Positions 34,373-46,264 are shown, counted from the first letter of the stretch. The stretch is DNA of 64,000 bases from Diadophis punctatus similis (GCA_023053685.1 JALIGW010000028.1:6174501-6238500), one strand, 5' to 3'. A program made the numbers and translations. Notes: generated by a model not told the origin, from the sequence alone.

Positions 34373-36022
34373 ATAGAAACTTTATAGGAAGGAGGGAAGG
34401 AAGGAAGGAAGGCCCTGCTGCAGTTTGTATGCTGTACTTTATGGAGATTATGTGTGCGTGCAGCTCTGGGCTTCAAAAAACAGACTTTTTACCCTCTCTT
34501 TAGGCACAATGGCCAACACCCTGGCAGCTCTCTGAGTGCTCTGACTCTGTTACCTAATCTCCAGCTGTGGGCCCTGCTTTGTGCCAAGTCTCCTTTGGCT
34601 CTGTCTTGCAATAATGGTTTCTGGAGCCCAGCCAGGAACCCCTGCCAGTTCCAGTCACACTCTGCTAATGCAAGAGGCAGAGTTTATTAATTCACCGCCA
34701 AGGCCTATTGTCTGGGACTGCCTGGCTGTTTATTTACTCCAGTTGATGGGGTTACATTTATGCAGAAACAGCAAGCCAGTAAAGGGGTACTGATTAAAAA
34801 TTGTGGCCCCTTCTGATTGTGGAGAGGTAGGATCCTTTCACAGTGTAAAAGTTCAGAACTTCTCTTGAATTTCTTTTCCAGGAGAAAATTAATCTCACTG
34901 CTATATCCTCTTCTAAAGTGCCTTTTTTTCTTTTCTGAGCCACATTGATTTTTTTTTTAAAAAAAGGATCAGCAGAAAATTGAGACTTTAAAGTGCTAAT
35001 CTAGAAAAGAGATAAGAAAAAGTACAGTACTGTGCATAAAACTATAATAGTAAAGAGAGACTTTGACTTGCTTTAACTCTCTCATAGATGCCTTTCAAGG
35101 AGACTAGTCATGGCATTAGATAATCAGTACACTAAACTGCAGCCTTTCCCAATGTAGTTGATGATCATTTCCATCTTTCCTATTCATATGGCCCACGGCC
35201 TCAAAGGCAGTTTGTACTGTAGTCCAACACAAGGAGACACCAAGTTGGAGAGATCTGCCATGATACATATCAGCATGTAGATGTAGGAGCACATATGAAA
35301 GATTGCTTACCTACAGTAAATGCCTTAGTTTAGTCTTATCTCAATTCTTGGGGATAGAGGAAACTTTCACTGTGCAGAGCTAGCTCTGAATCTATGAGAT
35401 ATAGTTCCTTATCTCCCTTGCATCTTTACTGTACGGTGTAGGACATTACTATCTTTCCGGTCTATTCCACTGGTTTTCCCATGGCTTTTTCATCTTGAAG
35501 AGAACAACATTTCTACTTTCAGTACAGATGGTCAATATCTTAGGAGTGGGAGAATAAAATATTTTGCCAATAAAACAGTAGTGCAGAAAAGCACCCAATT
35601 TCTTCATCCAACTCATAGTTGAAGTTATTATTATAAGATGTGGTAATGGCCACCAGTTGGACTGTCTAAAATGGGATTAGACATATTCATGGTGGATGAG
35701 ACTATTCTTATGACTATATGCTACTTGCAGAATTAAAAGCAGAAGATATTGGGAACCAATCGCTGGAGAAGATAAGAGGTTATGTTCTCTTAGCAGTTTT
35801 TCATAGGCATTAGGTTGGCCAGTATCTGAGGACAGAAACCTTTGATCTGTTCTATCAGAGCTCATCACACATTCTTCGGTTGGTGGAGAATTTAAAAGGT
35901 TGACCATCATTTATCTGAACCAGGATGAATGTTGTGCCCCATTTTCCCCAAACCCATTAAAGAGGTTTGGTAATCTCTGTACAAGAGACTTTGAAGTATC
36001 ATTATTGGATTGGCATTTTATA
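34373..36022. other. No recognised feature (1.6 kb)
   Basis: A short GGAA run at 34390-34410. The remainder is unrecognised and non-coding. Confidence 0.5.
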
Positions 36023-36024
36023 TA

Positions 36025-36159
36025 CCGTGTTTCCCCCAAAATAAGACCCTGTCTTATATTTTTTTGAACCCTGAAATAAGGGCTTGGCCTTACTGCCATG
36101 CACTCAAAAGCCCGATTGGGCTTATTATCAGGGGATGTCTTATTTTGGGGGAAACAGGG
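36025..36159. mobile_element. TA-flanked palindromic MITE
   Basis: Inverted ends CCGTGTTTCCCCC and GGGGGAAACAGGG-type, with TA on both sides (36023-36024, 36160-36161). The interior 'TTTTGAACCCTGAAATAAGG' pairs partly with itself. TA targets fit Tc1/mariner-like MITEs. Confidence 0.78.
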
Positions 36160-36161
36160 TA

Positions 36162-36360
36162 GTGATTAAGGTGCTGCACTAGAAACTAGGAGACTGTGAG
36201 TTCTAGTACCCCCTTAGAAACAGAAGCCATCTGGGTGATATTGGGACAGGCATTTTTTCTCAGCCCATACATCTCACAGGACTGTTGTTGTGGGAAAAAT
36301 AGGAGGTGGCAGCATTATATGCACTTCCTTGAGTTGTCAAAAGTAAAGGTGGGTAGAAAT
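36162..36360 (+). mobile_element. tRNA-derived squamate SINE
   Basis: The tRNA-like head 'GTGATTAAGGTGCTGCACTA' with 'TGTGAGTTCTAGTACC' (box B-like) is followed by the body 'TCTCACAGGACTGTTGTTG'. It directly abuts the TA-flanked MITE. Confidence 0.75.
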
Positions 36361-36374
36361 GCAATTGAATGCAG

Positions 36375-36812
36375 CAAGGGCGGATTGCTCACTTACCTTG
36401 CTACCGGTGCGCTGCACGTGCATCACCATGTTTCATGTGCGCTCGCGCTCGCTATGCGTGTGTGCCTCTCGCGTGATTTTGCTTCCGCGCATGTGTGGAA
36501 GCAAAATCATGCCAAAATCTTGTGAGGGGATGTGCGCATGCATGTGATTTTGGTGATTTTTTGCTTCCGCGCATGCGAGGAAGTGAAACCTCACTGAAAT
36601 CTCTCTCGCGCGTGTCCCCTTGTGAGATTTTGGCGCAATTTTGCTTCCACGCATGCGCAGAAGCAAAAAATCACCGAAAAATTCACAAAAAAAGATGGCC
36701 GCTCCTAGGCACCAGCAACCGATCACACCGGGTCGGTAGCCTCTTGATGACGTCACCAGCCCGCTGCTACCGGTGCGATAGAGTGGACCGCACCGGTAGG
36801 AACCCACCACTG
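36375..36812. mobile_element. Non-autonomous hAT-type element
   Basis: 438 bp ending GGTAGGAACCCACCACTG, with perfect 8-bp duplication GAATGCAG (36367-36374, 36813-36820). The left end CAAGGGCGG is a mutated CAGGGGTGG. The interior holds several 'CGCATGCG' runs and 'AAGCAAAATC' inverted motifs. Confidence 0.88.
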
Positions 36813-36820
36813 GAATGCAG

Positions 36821-38125
36821 TATAATTCAAGGAAGTGCATTCTTGATTTAAATCTGATTCTTTTGGCTATTGTTGACTAGTTTAACATTTAATTTCCTGT
36901 GCTTGTAATTTTAGACATAGACTCCCAGTAATGCATAGATTCTTGAAAGCACCTTACTGCAGAATTGTAAAATAAGTTTACAATTAAATAGCAGAACTGT
37001 AATTTTTTTTCTCAACAGTAGATGGTTCTTGTTAATTAATAGTCTAGGGAGGAACAGATTATACACATAATAAATAGCAGACCTTAGTTGTAATAACAGA
37101 TCACTAGAAGCAGTTGTCTTATTCTGTATTACAGAGACAGGGAATGTGAAGTTCTCTAAACTACGTATAACTCCCTTATCACTTGCCATACTGGTGAAAC
37201 ACTAGGGAATTGTAATAGCTATTTGGAGAGCTACTCATTTCTTATCACTGCTGTAAAAAGAGAATTGCCAGTCTTATCACTCTCTAAGGACATTTATCTC
37301 CTATAGTAAACTATAAATTACTCAACCATATTATTTTAGCCTTGTAATTAGTTCTATGGTTAGGTGTGACATGGTTTGGTGTGGCAGCTTTATATGGACA
37401 AGAAACAATGAAGTTGATAGGTATTACTGGCCTGGATACAAATAAAAATAACACTACAAAAATATTCTGGCTGACATCATAGGGCAGAAATTCTTAAACT
37501 GGGGGTGATTTGGGCAAATCCTAGGGATAATGGAACAATTTGTAATTGCTTGTTTGAGAGTTTGAGAGTTGGGGATCCAGTTTATAACAACCAATGCCGA
37601 GAAACTTGTGTAAAATAACATTCTGGGGTTTTTTTTAAATGGAGGTAATGATATTGCAGTATTCGAGAGCAGGAAAAGGGGTAATTGGATCAAACAATTT
37701 AAGAACTATAGTCATGAGGAGTCTTGGGTTTCGGCAAGTTGATGGATCCCAATTTTCATAAACCTTGCTGAAGTTGTACAGTACTTTTTTTAAAAACCTG
37801 AATTCTCCATCTGTAGGGAAGTCTCTTGGCACGTTTTAGACAAATATGCCCCTGGTCTGTACAGAAAGTAATTCTCTGGGGGCTAGAAGGAGCCAGACAA
37901 AAGAAAATTGGAGACTTAGGGGGCCAAGCGCCAGCCAGTGTGGAAGAATTTGACCCTTCTATCTCTCGTGCAGGCCCAGATTGCAACTGGAACTTTTCTG
38001 AGTCCCCCAAGGGTCCAAGAATAACAAATTGAATAAAGAGTGAGAGACATAGACATGCCAGGCTTCAGGAAGAAGCTCCTTGACGTAAATAGTCTAGCTG
38101 GTTGTCCGCATTCTGAAATGAGCAT
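36821..38125. other. No recognised feature
   Basis: Non-coding. Two short frames near 37826-38010 show no family. Confidence 0.5.
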
Positions 38126-38203
38126 ATACAGGGCAAAGGTGGCTGAGGAACTCTGGGAGTTGAAGTCCACAAATCTTAAAGTTGCCAAGGTTGGAGACCC
38201 CTG
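38126..38203. mobile_element. Half of a palindromic hAT-type MITE
   Basis: Only the right arm of the 27403 family is present ('GTTGAAGTCCACA' to 'GGAGACCCCTG'). The left arm is missing. Confidence 0.75.
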
Positions 38204-38790
38204 GGGTATAGGACTGAAGTCTGCAGGGAAAAATATGCCTTTTGGAAGAAGACCCAGTGCTGAAAAAGAAGGTTTGGCCTTGAGCTGATTTTATATTCAG
38301 CTACTAAAAATCTTGCCTTTTTCTCTAGGATTTATTACTTAATGTAGACCTGGTAGACTTTGCTCTTGTCTGTTATGCTGGGATCTGGGGCTATTGGTTG
38401 AAACAGGCTTTGGATGAGGCAGAAAAGGGTAAGTTCAGATTTAGTAACCCATATCTACCTATCAGGCACAGCAAATCTTTGGGAACAGATTAGGAGTGGG
38501 CTAGTTGCTGGGGCATTTATTGGTCTCCACAATAAATCTGGTTGCAGCAAAACCAGGTTAGCTAGCCAGTGAAACTTTTAAAAAACATTTAAAATGAGAT
38601 GACATCATGTCATGAAGTAAATGTCACAGTTAAAGATTTATTGACTTCCCACCTCCTCCTACATGACCTTGTCTGCTAAGCAAGATTATATGATTCAGGT
38701 GACCACTAGTGTTTGATCAATGTCTAATCATTTTTGATAACTAGACATTTTATCCCAAAATGATTTTTAAAAAACTAACAGAAACTAATA
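38204..38790. other. No recognised feature
   Basis: Non-coding, nothing recognised. Confidence 0.5.
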
Positions 38791-39274
38791 ATTAAGGTAA
38801 GAGAAAGAAAAAAGAAAGTGCAGAAAAAAAGAAAGAAAAAGAAATATAAAGAAATGATTTCTGATTTTCTTTTACAGCAGTTATAAATTTAAATTGATCT
38901 CTTAGTCTAAGGTTACAACATTACTTTTATGTTTTCTATTATCAACTATTTTTTTCTAATCATCAGACCCGCATATCATATTTTCATTTTTTTTCTGTCT
39001 CACACAAAACGTCCAAAAGAGGTTTCTAAACAGCATTAAAATCAATCAATATATTTTCTGTAATCAAAGCTATCAATTTGGCATCACTCTTCCATGTTGA
39101 ATCTTTCTCCTGTGGCACATATAAAAGTTTAGCTGCCTTTATCAGATATAAAAACAAAGTTCCATGAGTTTTTCCAGCTTTTGTCAATCAGTACCAAAAG
39201 AAACATCTCTGGTTTCAATTGTATCTTAATCTTTAAAATCCTTTGAATTAATGTATGATTTCAATGCAAAAAAA

Positions 39275-39625
39275 GGGGGCACAACAGCTCAGTGGTTAAA
39301 GATGCTGAGCTTATTAACTGGAAAGCTGACAGCCTGAGTTCAAGATCTGAGCACTGCGCAACAGGGTGAGCCCCCATTACTTGCTCCAGCTCCTGCCCAC
39401 CTAGCAGTTCAAAAGCATGCGAATGCAAGTAGATAAATAGATACCACTTTGGTGGGAAGGTAGCAGTGTTCTAGGTGCCTTGGCATATAGTGATGCTGGC
39501 TACATGGCCACAGAAATATCTTTGGACAAAGCTGGTTCCTTCAGCTAAGAAATGGAGATAAGCCTCCTAGAGTCAGATATGATTGGTCAGGGGAAACCTT
39601 TCCCTTTCCCTTTATCTTTATTTCA
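39275..39625 (+). mobile_element. Sauria SINE
   Basis: The tRNA-like head 'CAACAGCTCAGTGGTTAAAG' is followed by 'ACCTAGCAGTTCAAAAGCAT', 'GGTGGGAAGGTAGC', 'GGCTACATGGCCACAG', 'AAATGGAGATAAGC' and 'GGGGAAACCTTTCCCTTT'. These are in the order of the Sauria SINE of squamates. It is full length or nearly so and moderately diverged. Confidence 0.88.
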
Positions 39626-39656
39626 ATGCAAATGTTTAAGCTTTTTTACATGTCCA

Positions 39657-40160
39657 CTGTTGGAAGAAAAATCCAGTTCCAATTCCAAGCCGGGAATAAA
39701 ATGGAGGCTGATTGGAAAGAAAGATTCTGTTTATTGGTGAACAGAACCAACACACACATACAGCATGCAGTTCTGGGACAGCTGACAAAATGGAGGTGAG
39801 AGTGGGTGGGTTGTATACCTTCTGGATTCCTATGAGGTCATGTAGGGGTCATGGCTGGCTGTATAGGCAAAAGGGAAAATGGAAATTCTAGGTGTTTGTC
39901 TGAGCTAACAGTGTCAACCTTTGGCTTGTTGCTTATCTGAAGTTTCTATCTGTTCCAGTCTTTCTGAATGGATTACCAAATCTGCATTTCTAAAAGCTGG
40001 CTTTCTCAGTTTTTGCTTGGGGCAGGGAGACTGGGGCTGGTGTCTGCCTCTCTTAAGATTTTTCCCCCATTTCTCCTTTAGAGGAAATATTCTATCCTGC
40101 CTTTTTAATGTTCCCCAAAATATTTCATTCTCTAGGAGGGTGTGTGGGAGCTGACTTTCT
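39657..40160 (-). mobile_element. LTR-like element (solo)
   Basis: On the minus strand it begins near GTAGAAAGTCAGC and ends CTTCCAACA. CCAC is present on both flanks (about 39653-39656 and 40161-40164). The right end matches the relic at 2040-2150. No coding region is present. Confidence 0.5.
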
Positions 40161-40900
40161 ACGCCACAAGAGTGATAAAAAAAATCCCCTCTTGTTTCTA
40201 TTTCCAACATACTGTATATTCAAAGTATCTTTTTACATTTTAGATACTATTTTGTGGTGACAAATACCAGTGATACATTCTTTTATAAAAGTTGTCTTTA
40301 AGATTATAACACAATGTGAATTTTAGTCCTTTCAGCTACATATTCTCCCATTGTTCCATTGTGTATATTATAACCAAACTTTTAGCCCATTTTATCATGT
40401 ATTCTTTTACTTGATCTTCTTTTGTTTCAAATTTTAATAAAAGTCTATAAACTTCAGTAATAACATGCTCATCATCTGCACCTAATTCTGTTTCAAATTC
40501 ATTCTTACATTATTCGAAACCAAAAGTCTTTTCATCTCCTTTAAATCTTTCTAATAATTGTAGTTAAGAATACCATTGACATATATGTCTTCTCTTGTTT
40601 TTATTTTGAAATCTCCCTGAGAAAGTTCCAATATGTCACCATAAGTTAACTATTTATGTTTAGTTATCATTTCTCATCAATAATATGCTTCTTGCGGTGA
40701 GAGCCGCAACAGTATTTTCGAACAAGCTTAAATTGACATCTATTCTATAATCTCAACATGGCACATCTAATAAAATGATTTTTAACATCTATATTAATCT
40801 TGACTTTATGATACCATAAATAGCCATGCCACCTAACCTCAAATCATGTCCTTCTCAGTCCAATAACCTTTTATTTCTTAGCTGCACTGTCTTTCATCCA

Positions 40901-42186
40901 AGCTAAACAACAAGCTGCAAAGTATAATTTCAATCATAATCATGATCTAATCATATAGGCCACTCTGACTGAAGAGCAGAACCATCCAATACTGAATCCA
41001 AATATCCCTCCATCAACCCTCTGGATAAATAGCTTAAGCTGTGTCTGCCATGGTGTTGCCATTTGGAGCATGCTGGCACCCTTGAGAAATTGATTGCGAC
41101 CACAGCTTTGTTGGCACATAACTATAGAAAGCAGGTTCAGACCAATCTGCTTTGCTCTACTTAAATTATCCCATGTTCCTTTGGAACTCGGGCTTTAGCT
41201 AAATCCAGTGCACACCCTGAATTAATACCTTCATTAACTGCTATGTGCATATGATGAAACCATATTTTTGGAGTAAAAAGGGAAGAACATATTTAATTCT
41301 GAACAGTATAAATCAGGGTTTAAATATTGGATTAAGGCAATCAGAGGTTTAAAAAGGTACCAAATACAAAAAAAAATATTACACGAGAAAGGGGGAAAAT
41401 GTTACGGAATAGAGTTGTTGGTAGGAATTGGACAATAGAAGGGGAAATGAAAAAGTTGCTTAAAGCATTTGTTTTAGGGAAAGTTGTGATTTCATGAATT
41501 GAATTATTAATATGCTAAACCACATCTACATTCCCTGTTGAACATGACTGCAATTTGTATTGAAAATAGAATTTTAGAGGTTCTTTGCTACAACACACTT
41601 ATTCTTGTCCCCCCCCCCACACACACTATAAAAGTCTCAAAAGACTTAAGTCAGAATGTTTATAGGATGCATTTAAATGCTTGGTGATTCTTCTGTTAGG
41701 GCATATCTCTGTATTGTGCGTGCACACACACACACACTGCTGTTCTGTGCTACTGACAATTATCTAACCATCCCAGCTTTTGGGGTCATCCCGGATCCTC
41801 ATTTGCCACTTTGAGGCTGATAACATAATTTGAAAACTCAATAGTATGAAAATATTGCGCACTACTATAAGAATTCATTAATTCCCCCCCACCCTGCTAA
41901 GCTCTCCCTGAAGAATCCAATGCTTTTTTCTTATAGCCATTTCATATCCATTTGGCTGAACCTTTTGAAGAACCTGCTTTCGATTACACCAGCTGATTGT
42001 AATGCTGTCATCATTCTACATAGCTTTAGAAGAACGTTATTGATTTGTGTTTCAGGGCACCATTAACATCTGGGTCAAAAAGCAAAGCATTACTTTAATT
42101 TAATTATATTTTATTTTATTTTTTCATTTCTTGCCCATCATCCAGAGAATCCAAACATGCATACATGGCTTTCTTCAGCAAGAACA
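40901..42186. other. No recognised feature
   Basis: Non-coding. Short C9/CA runs occur at about 41610 and 41725. Confidence 0.5.
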
Positions 42187-42189
42187 GGC

Positions 42190-42716
42190 CAGTGTTTTTC
42201 AACCTTGGCAGCTTTAAGAAGCGTGCACTTCAACTCCCAGAATTTTTCCAGCTAGCATTGCTGGCTGAAGAATATGGGAGTTGGAGTCTACGCATCTCAG
42301 AAATGCTAAGTGTCAGGGTTCCAACCGATGCCCTAATTAAATCATGAGCCTCAAGCCAAGCTTCAAAAGAAATCCAGTTATTTATTAGGAGCTTCATGTC
42401 AGCACGAACCAAGTGAAGCCAACTCTGACCTCACTTAATTTGCGCCTTGGCTCTGACCCTGTTTCCCCCTCCCCCCCAAGGTGTGTCATCAGTCACATTC
42501 CCCAACGAAGCAATTGTGCGGGTTGTAGAAGTCACTCCCTCTGTCCACTGTGAGTCCCCCTGGAGATGACCTTGACATTGCCACTGGAATGTGCGTTGTT
42601 TTGACTGAAATGCAAGTTCCTCGATGCAGCTGTGAGGCTTGGTTTTCCCATCCCCCTGCAACTCGAGAGCAGGTCAGGAATGCTTCGCGAGTTGACACTA
42701 AGGCTGAAAAACAGAG
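42190..42716. mobile_element. Old hAT-type MITE, split by a solo LTR
   Basis: The left part 42192-42310 starts CAGTGTTTTTCAACCTTGG. The right end 42703-42716 reads GCTGAAAAACA. Together they make a diverged relative of the 27403 palindromic family. The LTR at 42311-42697 lies between them. Confidence 0.68.
42311..42697 (-). mobile_element. Solo LTR with 5-bp duplication
   Basis: 387 bp from TGTCAGGGTTCC to GCGAGTTGACA, flanked by CTAAG on both sides (42306-42310, 42698-42702). On the minus strand an AATAAA signal (complement of 'TTTATT' near 42379) lies about 70 bp before the element end, which sets the orientation. Confidence 0.8.
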
Positions 42717-42837
42717 CATTAGATTAACAGATTTTCAGCTGACCCAGAGTCAACCAGTTGGCTTTCTGATTGGAGAGGAGGATAGCTGGCATGCATCTTT
42801 TCCATCTTCTTCTGACAAATATGGGCAATTAAATATA

Positions 42838-43402
42838 TGAGGGTGAGTCAAAACGTAATGCCATGTTCTTTAGGACAGGTATAATTACCAACACAGGAAC
42901 ATGTAGCATACATCAAATGAAGCTGGTCCTCTGTGGATCACATCCCTACTTCTCAACATAGTCACTGATTCTCTCAATAGCAATGTTCCACCTTCGAATG
43001 AGAGCATGTATCCCTGCCTCATAAAATTTTGTTGACTGTTCTTTGAGCCACTTCTTCACTGCAGTTTTCACTTTCTTGTCACTGGAATAATGTTTGCCTC
43101 TCAAACCCTCTTTCATGGGCCCGAAGAGATGATAGTCTGAAGTCAAATGGCAATCCAGTGATGAGGAAATGAAAACTGCAGTGAATAGTGGCTCAAAGAA
43201 CAGTCAACAAAATTTTACGAGGCAGGGATACATGCTCTGATTCGAAGGTGGAACATTGCTATTGAGAGAAACGGTGACAATGTTGAGAAGTAGGGATGTG
43301 ATCCACAGAGGACCAGCTTCATTTTGATATATGCTACATGTTCCTGTGTTGGTAATTATACCTGTCCTAAAGAAAATGGCATTATGTTTTGACTCACCCT
43401 CG
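42838..43402. mobile_element. Head-to-head mariner palindrome
   Basis: 565 bp with inverted ends TGAGGGTGAGTCAAAACGTA and its partner TTTTGACTCACCCTCG, flanked by TA (42836-42837, 43403-43404). Both arms are copies of the same mariner 3' end in opposite orientation. They meet around 43085-43160 near 'CACTGGA' and 'TCCAGTG'. The result is a large foldback element with a shared terminus at both ends. Confidence 0.85.
42946..43146 (-). pseudogene. Mariner transposase C-terminal fragment
   Basis: 66 codons. It contains 'SDYHLFGPMKEGL', whose D corresponds to the third catalytic Asp of the mariner DDD triad, then 'WLKEQSTKFYEAGI' and 'DYVEK' before the stop. Full mariner transposases are about 340 aa, so only the last fifth is present. 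A broken inverted copy is in the other arm (about 43160-43290). Confidence 0.85.
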
Positions 43403-43524
43403 TATAATTAAATCATAATGCCTTGCATGCCAGCTATCATAAGCAAAATTCAGCTTCCAGGGACATATATATTTTGAAACAGCAAAGTGAGATTTCACAT
43501 GGTACAATTGTAAAATATCCCACT

Positions 43525-43800
43525 ACAGGTAGTGTTTAATTTACAGCCGGTCAGTTAGCAATCATTTGAAATTACAACAGGAGATCTGTTCTCCTGTCCC
43601 TAGGGATTTCCCTAGGGATACTTATCAATTTATGATAGTCTGGGCCCCACCTATGGTCATGGGACCACACTTCGGACACTCAGCAACCAGACTGCATTTA
43701 CAACCGTTTGCAGTGTGACCGTATTTTACCAGTTTTGCAAAACCAACATTTACTTTGAACTGGCACATACCATCAGTTTGCTTAATGACTATGATGTTCT
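43525..43800. mobile_element. Relic of the TA-flanked element family
   Basis: 'TACAGGTAGTGTTTAATTTA' then 'CAGTTAGCAATCATTTG' resemble 7930-8654. The right end is eroded. Confidence 0.45.
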
Positions 43801-44149
43801 GGCATTTTTTTTCTAGGGATCATGTACTTATAGTTCAACATATCTAGATATGTCAGCAGGAGGTGGCTAATATGTTTGGTCTTTTATTTATAATTATTTC
43901 AATATCGTCTAATGTTCAGCTTGGTTCTGGAAGAAATGTTGTTCCCAGCGGCCCATATTTTTATTAGATGATATTTTTTTCTAGTTTCTTTCTCTCCGAA
44001 ACAAAGGAACTTGTCTTTAACTCTACGGGGATGTCATTGTAGAGAACGGGGTCAAATCCTGTAAAGGAGTTACTCAAAATAGACATGTTAAGGTTTCTAG
44101 GATCTTAACGCATCTATGTATATATTTGACATGGGACCAAATTACCTGA

Positions 44150-44745
44150 AGAACCATCTTTCCCCCCACTATATTGGCCCATCCCACCAGGTCTGGCAGA
44201 GAAGGTATGTTACAGGCCCTGTCAATTAAAGAATTCTGACTGGCAGAGCCCAGGAAGAGAGACTTCTCTGCTCCTAACCTTTGGAATATTCCTCCCACAG
44301 AGGAGAAGTGGGGTCCCACTCTCCTGGCCTTTCAACAATTTGAAGACCTAGCTCTGCCAACTCATATGGGACTCCCAGAAGAACACACAAGCAAATTGCG
44401 CACAACACCCCTCGCCCCCGCACATGCGCACAAGGCCTCACTGAAGCCTGGGATGGTGAAAAAATGGCCAAATGGGCAAACCGGAAGTTCGGAAAAATGG
44501 ACTTCCGGTTTGCCTGTTGTGCTGTTTTTCGCACTCCAGGGCTTCAGGGTTGGTTAGTGCTTTTAAGGTCCTCCCCTTGCCTTTTTAACTTTAATTATTC
44601 TATTCTTGTTTTATCTGCCTCCTATTACCTAAGTTGACATTTTTGTTTGGTTTTTATGTTTTGATTGTACACTACCCAGAGCCACTCTGTGAACATGATG
44701 GGCAGCCGTTGAATTTTATAAATAAAAATAAGTAAATAAAATGTA
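44150..44745 (+). pseudogene. LINE C-terminus and 3' end, interrupted
   Basis: 44235-44370 gives a diverged '..RDFSAPNLWNIPP..EKWGPTLLAFQQF' tail. The 3' end 'ACTACCCAGAGCCACTCTG', 'GGGCAGCCGTTG' and AAATA tail is at 44665-44745. A fragment similar to the hAT element at 45196 lies in between. Confidence 0.6.
44385..44550. mobile_element. Partial copy of the 45196 hAT element
   Basis: 'GGCCTCACTGAAGCCTGGGA', 'CAAACCGGAAGTTCGG' and 'GACTTCCGGTTTGCC' match the left half of 45196-45732. Boundaries and target duplication are not identifiable. Confidence 0.6.
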
Positions 44746-45195
44746 GGGCACTATTACATTGAAAAACACAGACAAACAAACTTTACAGTATCCTGCCAAA
44801 TTTCAGTGGAGCAATCTGTTGCTTCCAGACCTTATGTTGTTATCCTCCCACTAAGCCACTTTCACCACGCTCCAAATCACAGGAGCTAAGTTTGAAAAAA
44901 AAATGCTAAGTTAAACCACATAATATGGAAGCCATTGCTATTCCATACCACTGAATCCAATACTCTGAGCCAAATTGAAGGTATTTTAATCAATACTGCT
45001 GGTTTTGCAATTAGCTGGATCTGCACGTTTCACTAAACTGTAAACCATGGTTTATCCACCACAATCTATGATCTACACTAGCTATGCTTTGCTTTTGCTT
45101 AAATCTGGAAAAAAATTATGCTTGATGCTTATCAAGTCCTATGCAGGAAGGCAAGATCAAGAAAGCAAGAACTATATAGTGTTATTGGTCTATGG

Positions 45196-45732
45196 CAGTG
45201 ATGGCGAACCTTTTTTGGTTCACGTGCCAAAAGAGGGTGTGTGCGCGTGCTAGCGCACGCACACAAGCCCACACCCATTCCCTTCCCCCATGCATGTGCA
45301 CACACACACACACATTGGCGCATGCGCACAGGCCTCACTGAAGCCTGGGACAGTGAAAAAAATGGCCAAACGGGCAAACCAGAAGTTTGGAAAAACGGAC
45401 TTCCGGTTTGCCCGTTGTGCTGTTTTTCACACTCTGGAGGCTTCAGGGAAGCTTCCTGAAGCCCCGGAGTGCGAAAAACAGCACAACGGGCAAACCGGAA
45501 GTCCGTTTTTCCAAACTTCCAGTTTGCCTGTTGGGCCTTTTTCCGCACTCCAGGGCTTTAGGGAAGCTTCCCTGAAGCCTCTGGAGGGCGAAACGGCCTT
45601 CCCTGAGGCCGAAAATCAGCTGACCAGCGTGCGCATGCGCACTGGAACTGACATAGGACAAAGCCTCGCATGCCCTCCGATATGGCTCCGCGTGCCACCT
45701 GTGGCACACATGCCATAGGTTCGCCATCACTG
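45196..45732. mobile_element. Non-autonomous hAT-type element, 537 bp
   Basis: Ends CAGTGATGGCGAACC and GGTTCGCCATCACTG, flanked by GTCTATGG / GTCTAGGG (45188-45195, 45733-45740, one mismatch). The interior holds two inverted copies of a block with 'AACGGGCAAACCGGAAGT' and 'GGCTTCAGGGAAGC', giving strong self-complementarity. Open frames of up to 142 codons follow the repeats and are not credible genes. Confidence 0.87.
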
Positions 45733-45975
45733 GTCTAGGGTTAAACACAGCATCTTGGAAATTATAATAGGAATTTCCCAATTTCATTTATAGTCAGTTA
45801 ATTAAAGTAGAGTATTTTGAATATCTTGGGTTCCCCCCCCCAACTGACCTTAGTTGTTGTTCATAACATGAGCTGCCAAATCATTTGCTCACTATCTCTT
45901 CCTTTTCTTTACTAGTCTGACCACAATCTCTCCCAGTGATGGGTTGGTGGTTTTATATATAGAGACACATACGCC

Positions 45976-46264
45976 ATGGGATGGATTCCTCCTGGTTCAG
46001 ACCGGATCGGTGCCGTTCCGTGCACGCCACCATCTTTTTTTGGGATTTTTCCCCTTCTGAGGTTTGAAAAGGGGCCCTCCTCACCTGAAGGTGAATGCTG
46101 TCCTTCATTTCTTTGCCCAAAGCACAGCTGATGAGCTCCTCAACTGTGTTTCGAGCTAATTCCTGCTTCTGAGCATGCGCGGAAGCCAAATCACATGAGG
46201 GGACAAGGGGATGTCCAACATCGCAATGCGAACCGGTGGCGAAGGTAAGTGAAACCCACCCCTG
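45976..46264. mobile_element. Non-autonomous hAT-type element
   Basis: Left end ATGGGATGGATTCC is degraded. The right end is GAAACCCACCCCTG. Perfect 8-bp duplication CATACGCC (45968-45975, 46265-46272). Confidence 0.83.

Larger units (their letters stand above)
38791..40900 (-). mobile_element. Degenerate LINE, probably L1-type, minus strand
   Basis: AT-rich blocks at 38791-39270 and 40165-40900 read like the eroded 3' end of an L1 ORF2 on the minus strand. The complement of 40390-40430 gives a '..WYEKTDHM..' type tail, but stops are frequent. It is split by a Sauria SINE and an LTR. The call rests on style rather than a strong motif. Confidence 0.35.

Noticed and set aside
34454..34793. Overlapping 70-78-codon frames as a small gene
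   Set aside because: No start context, no conserved motif, and two unrelated frames are open over the same bases.
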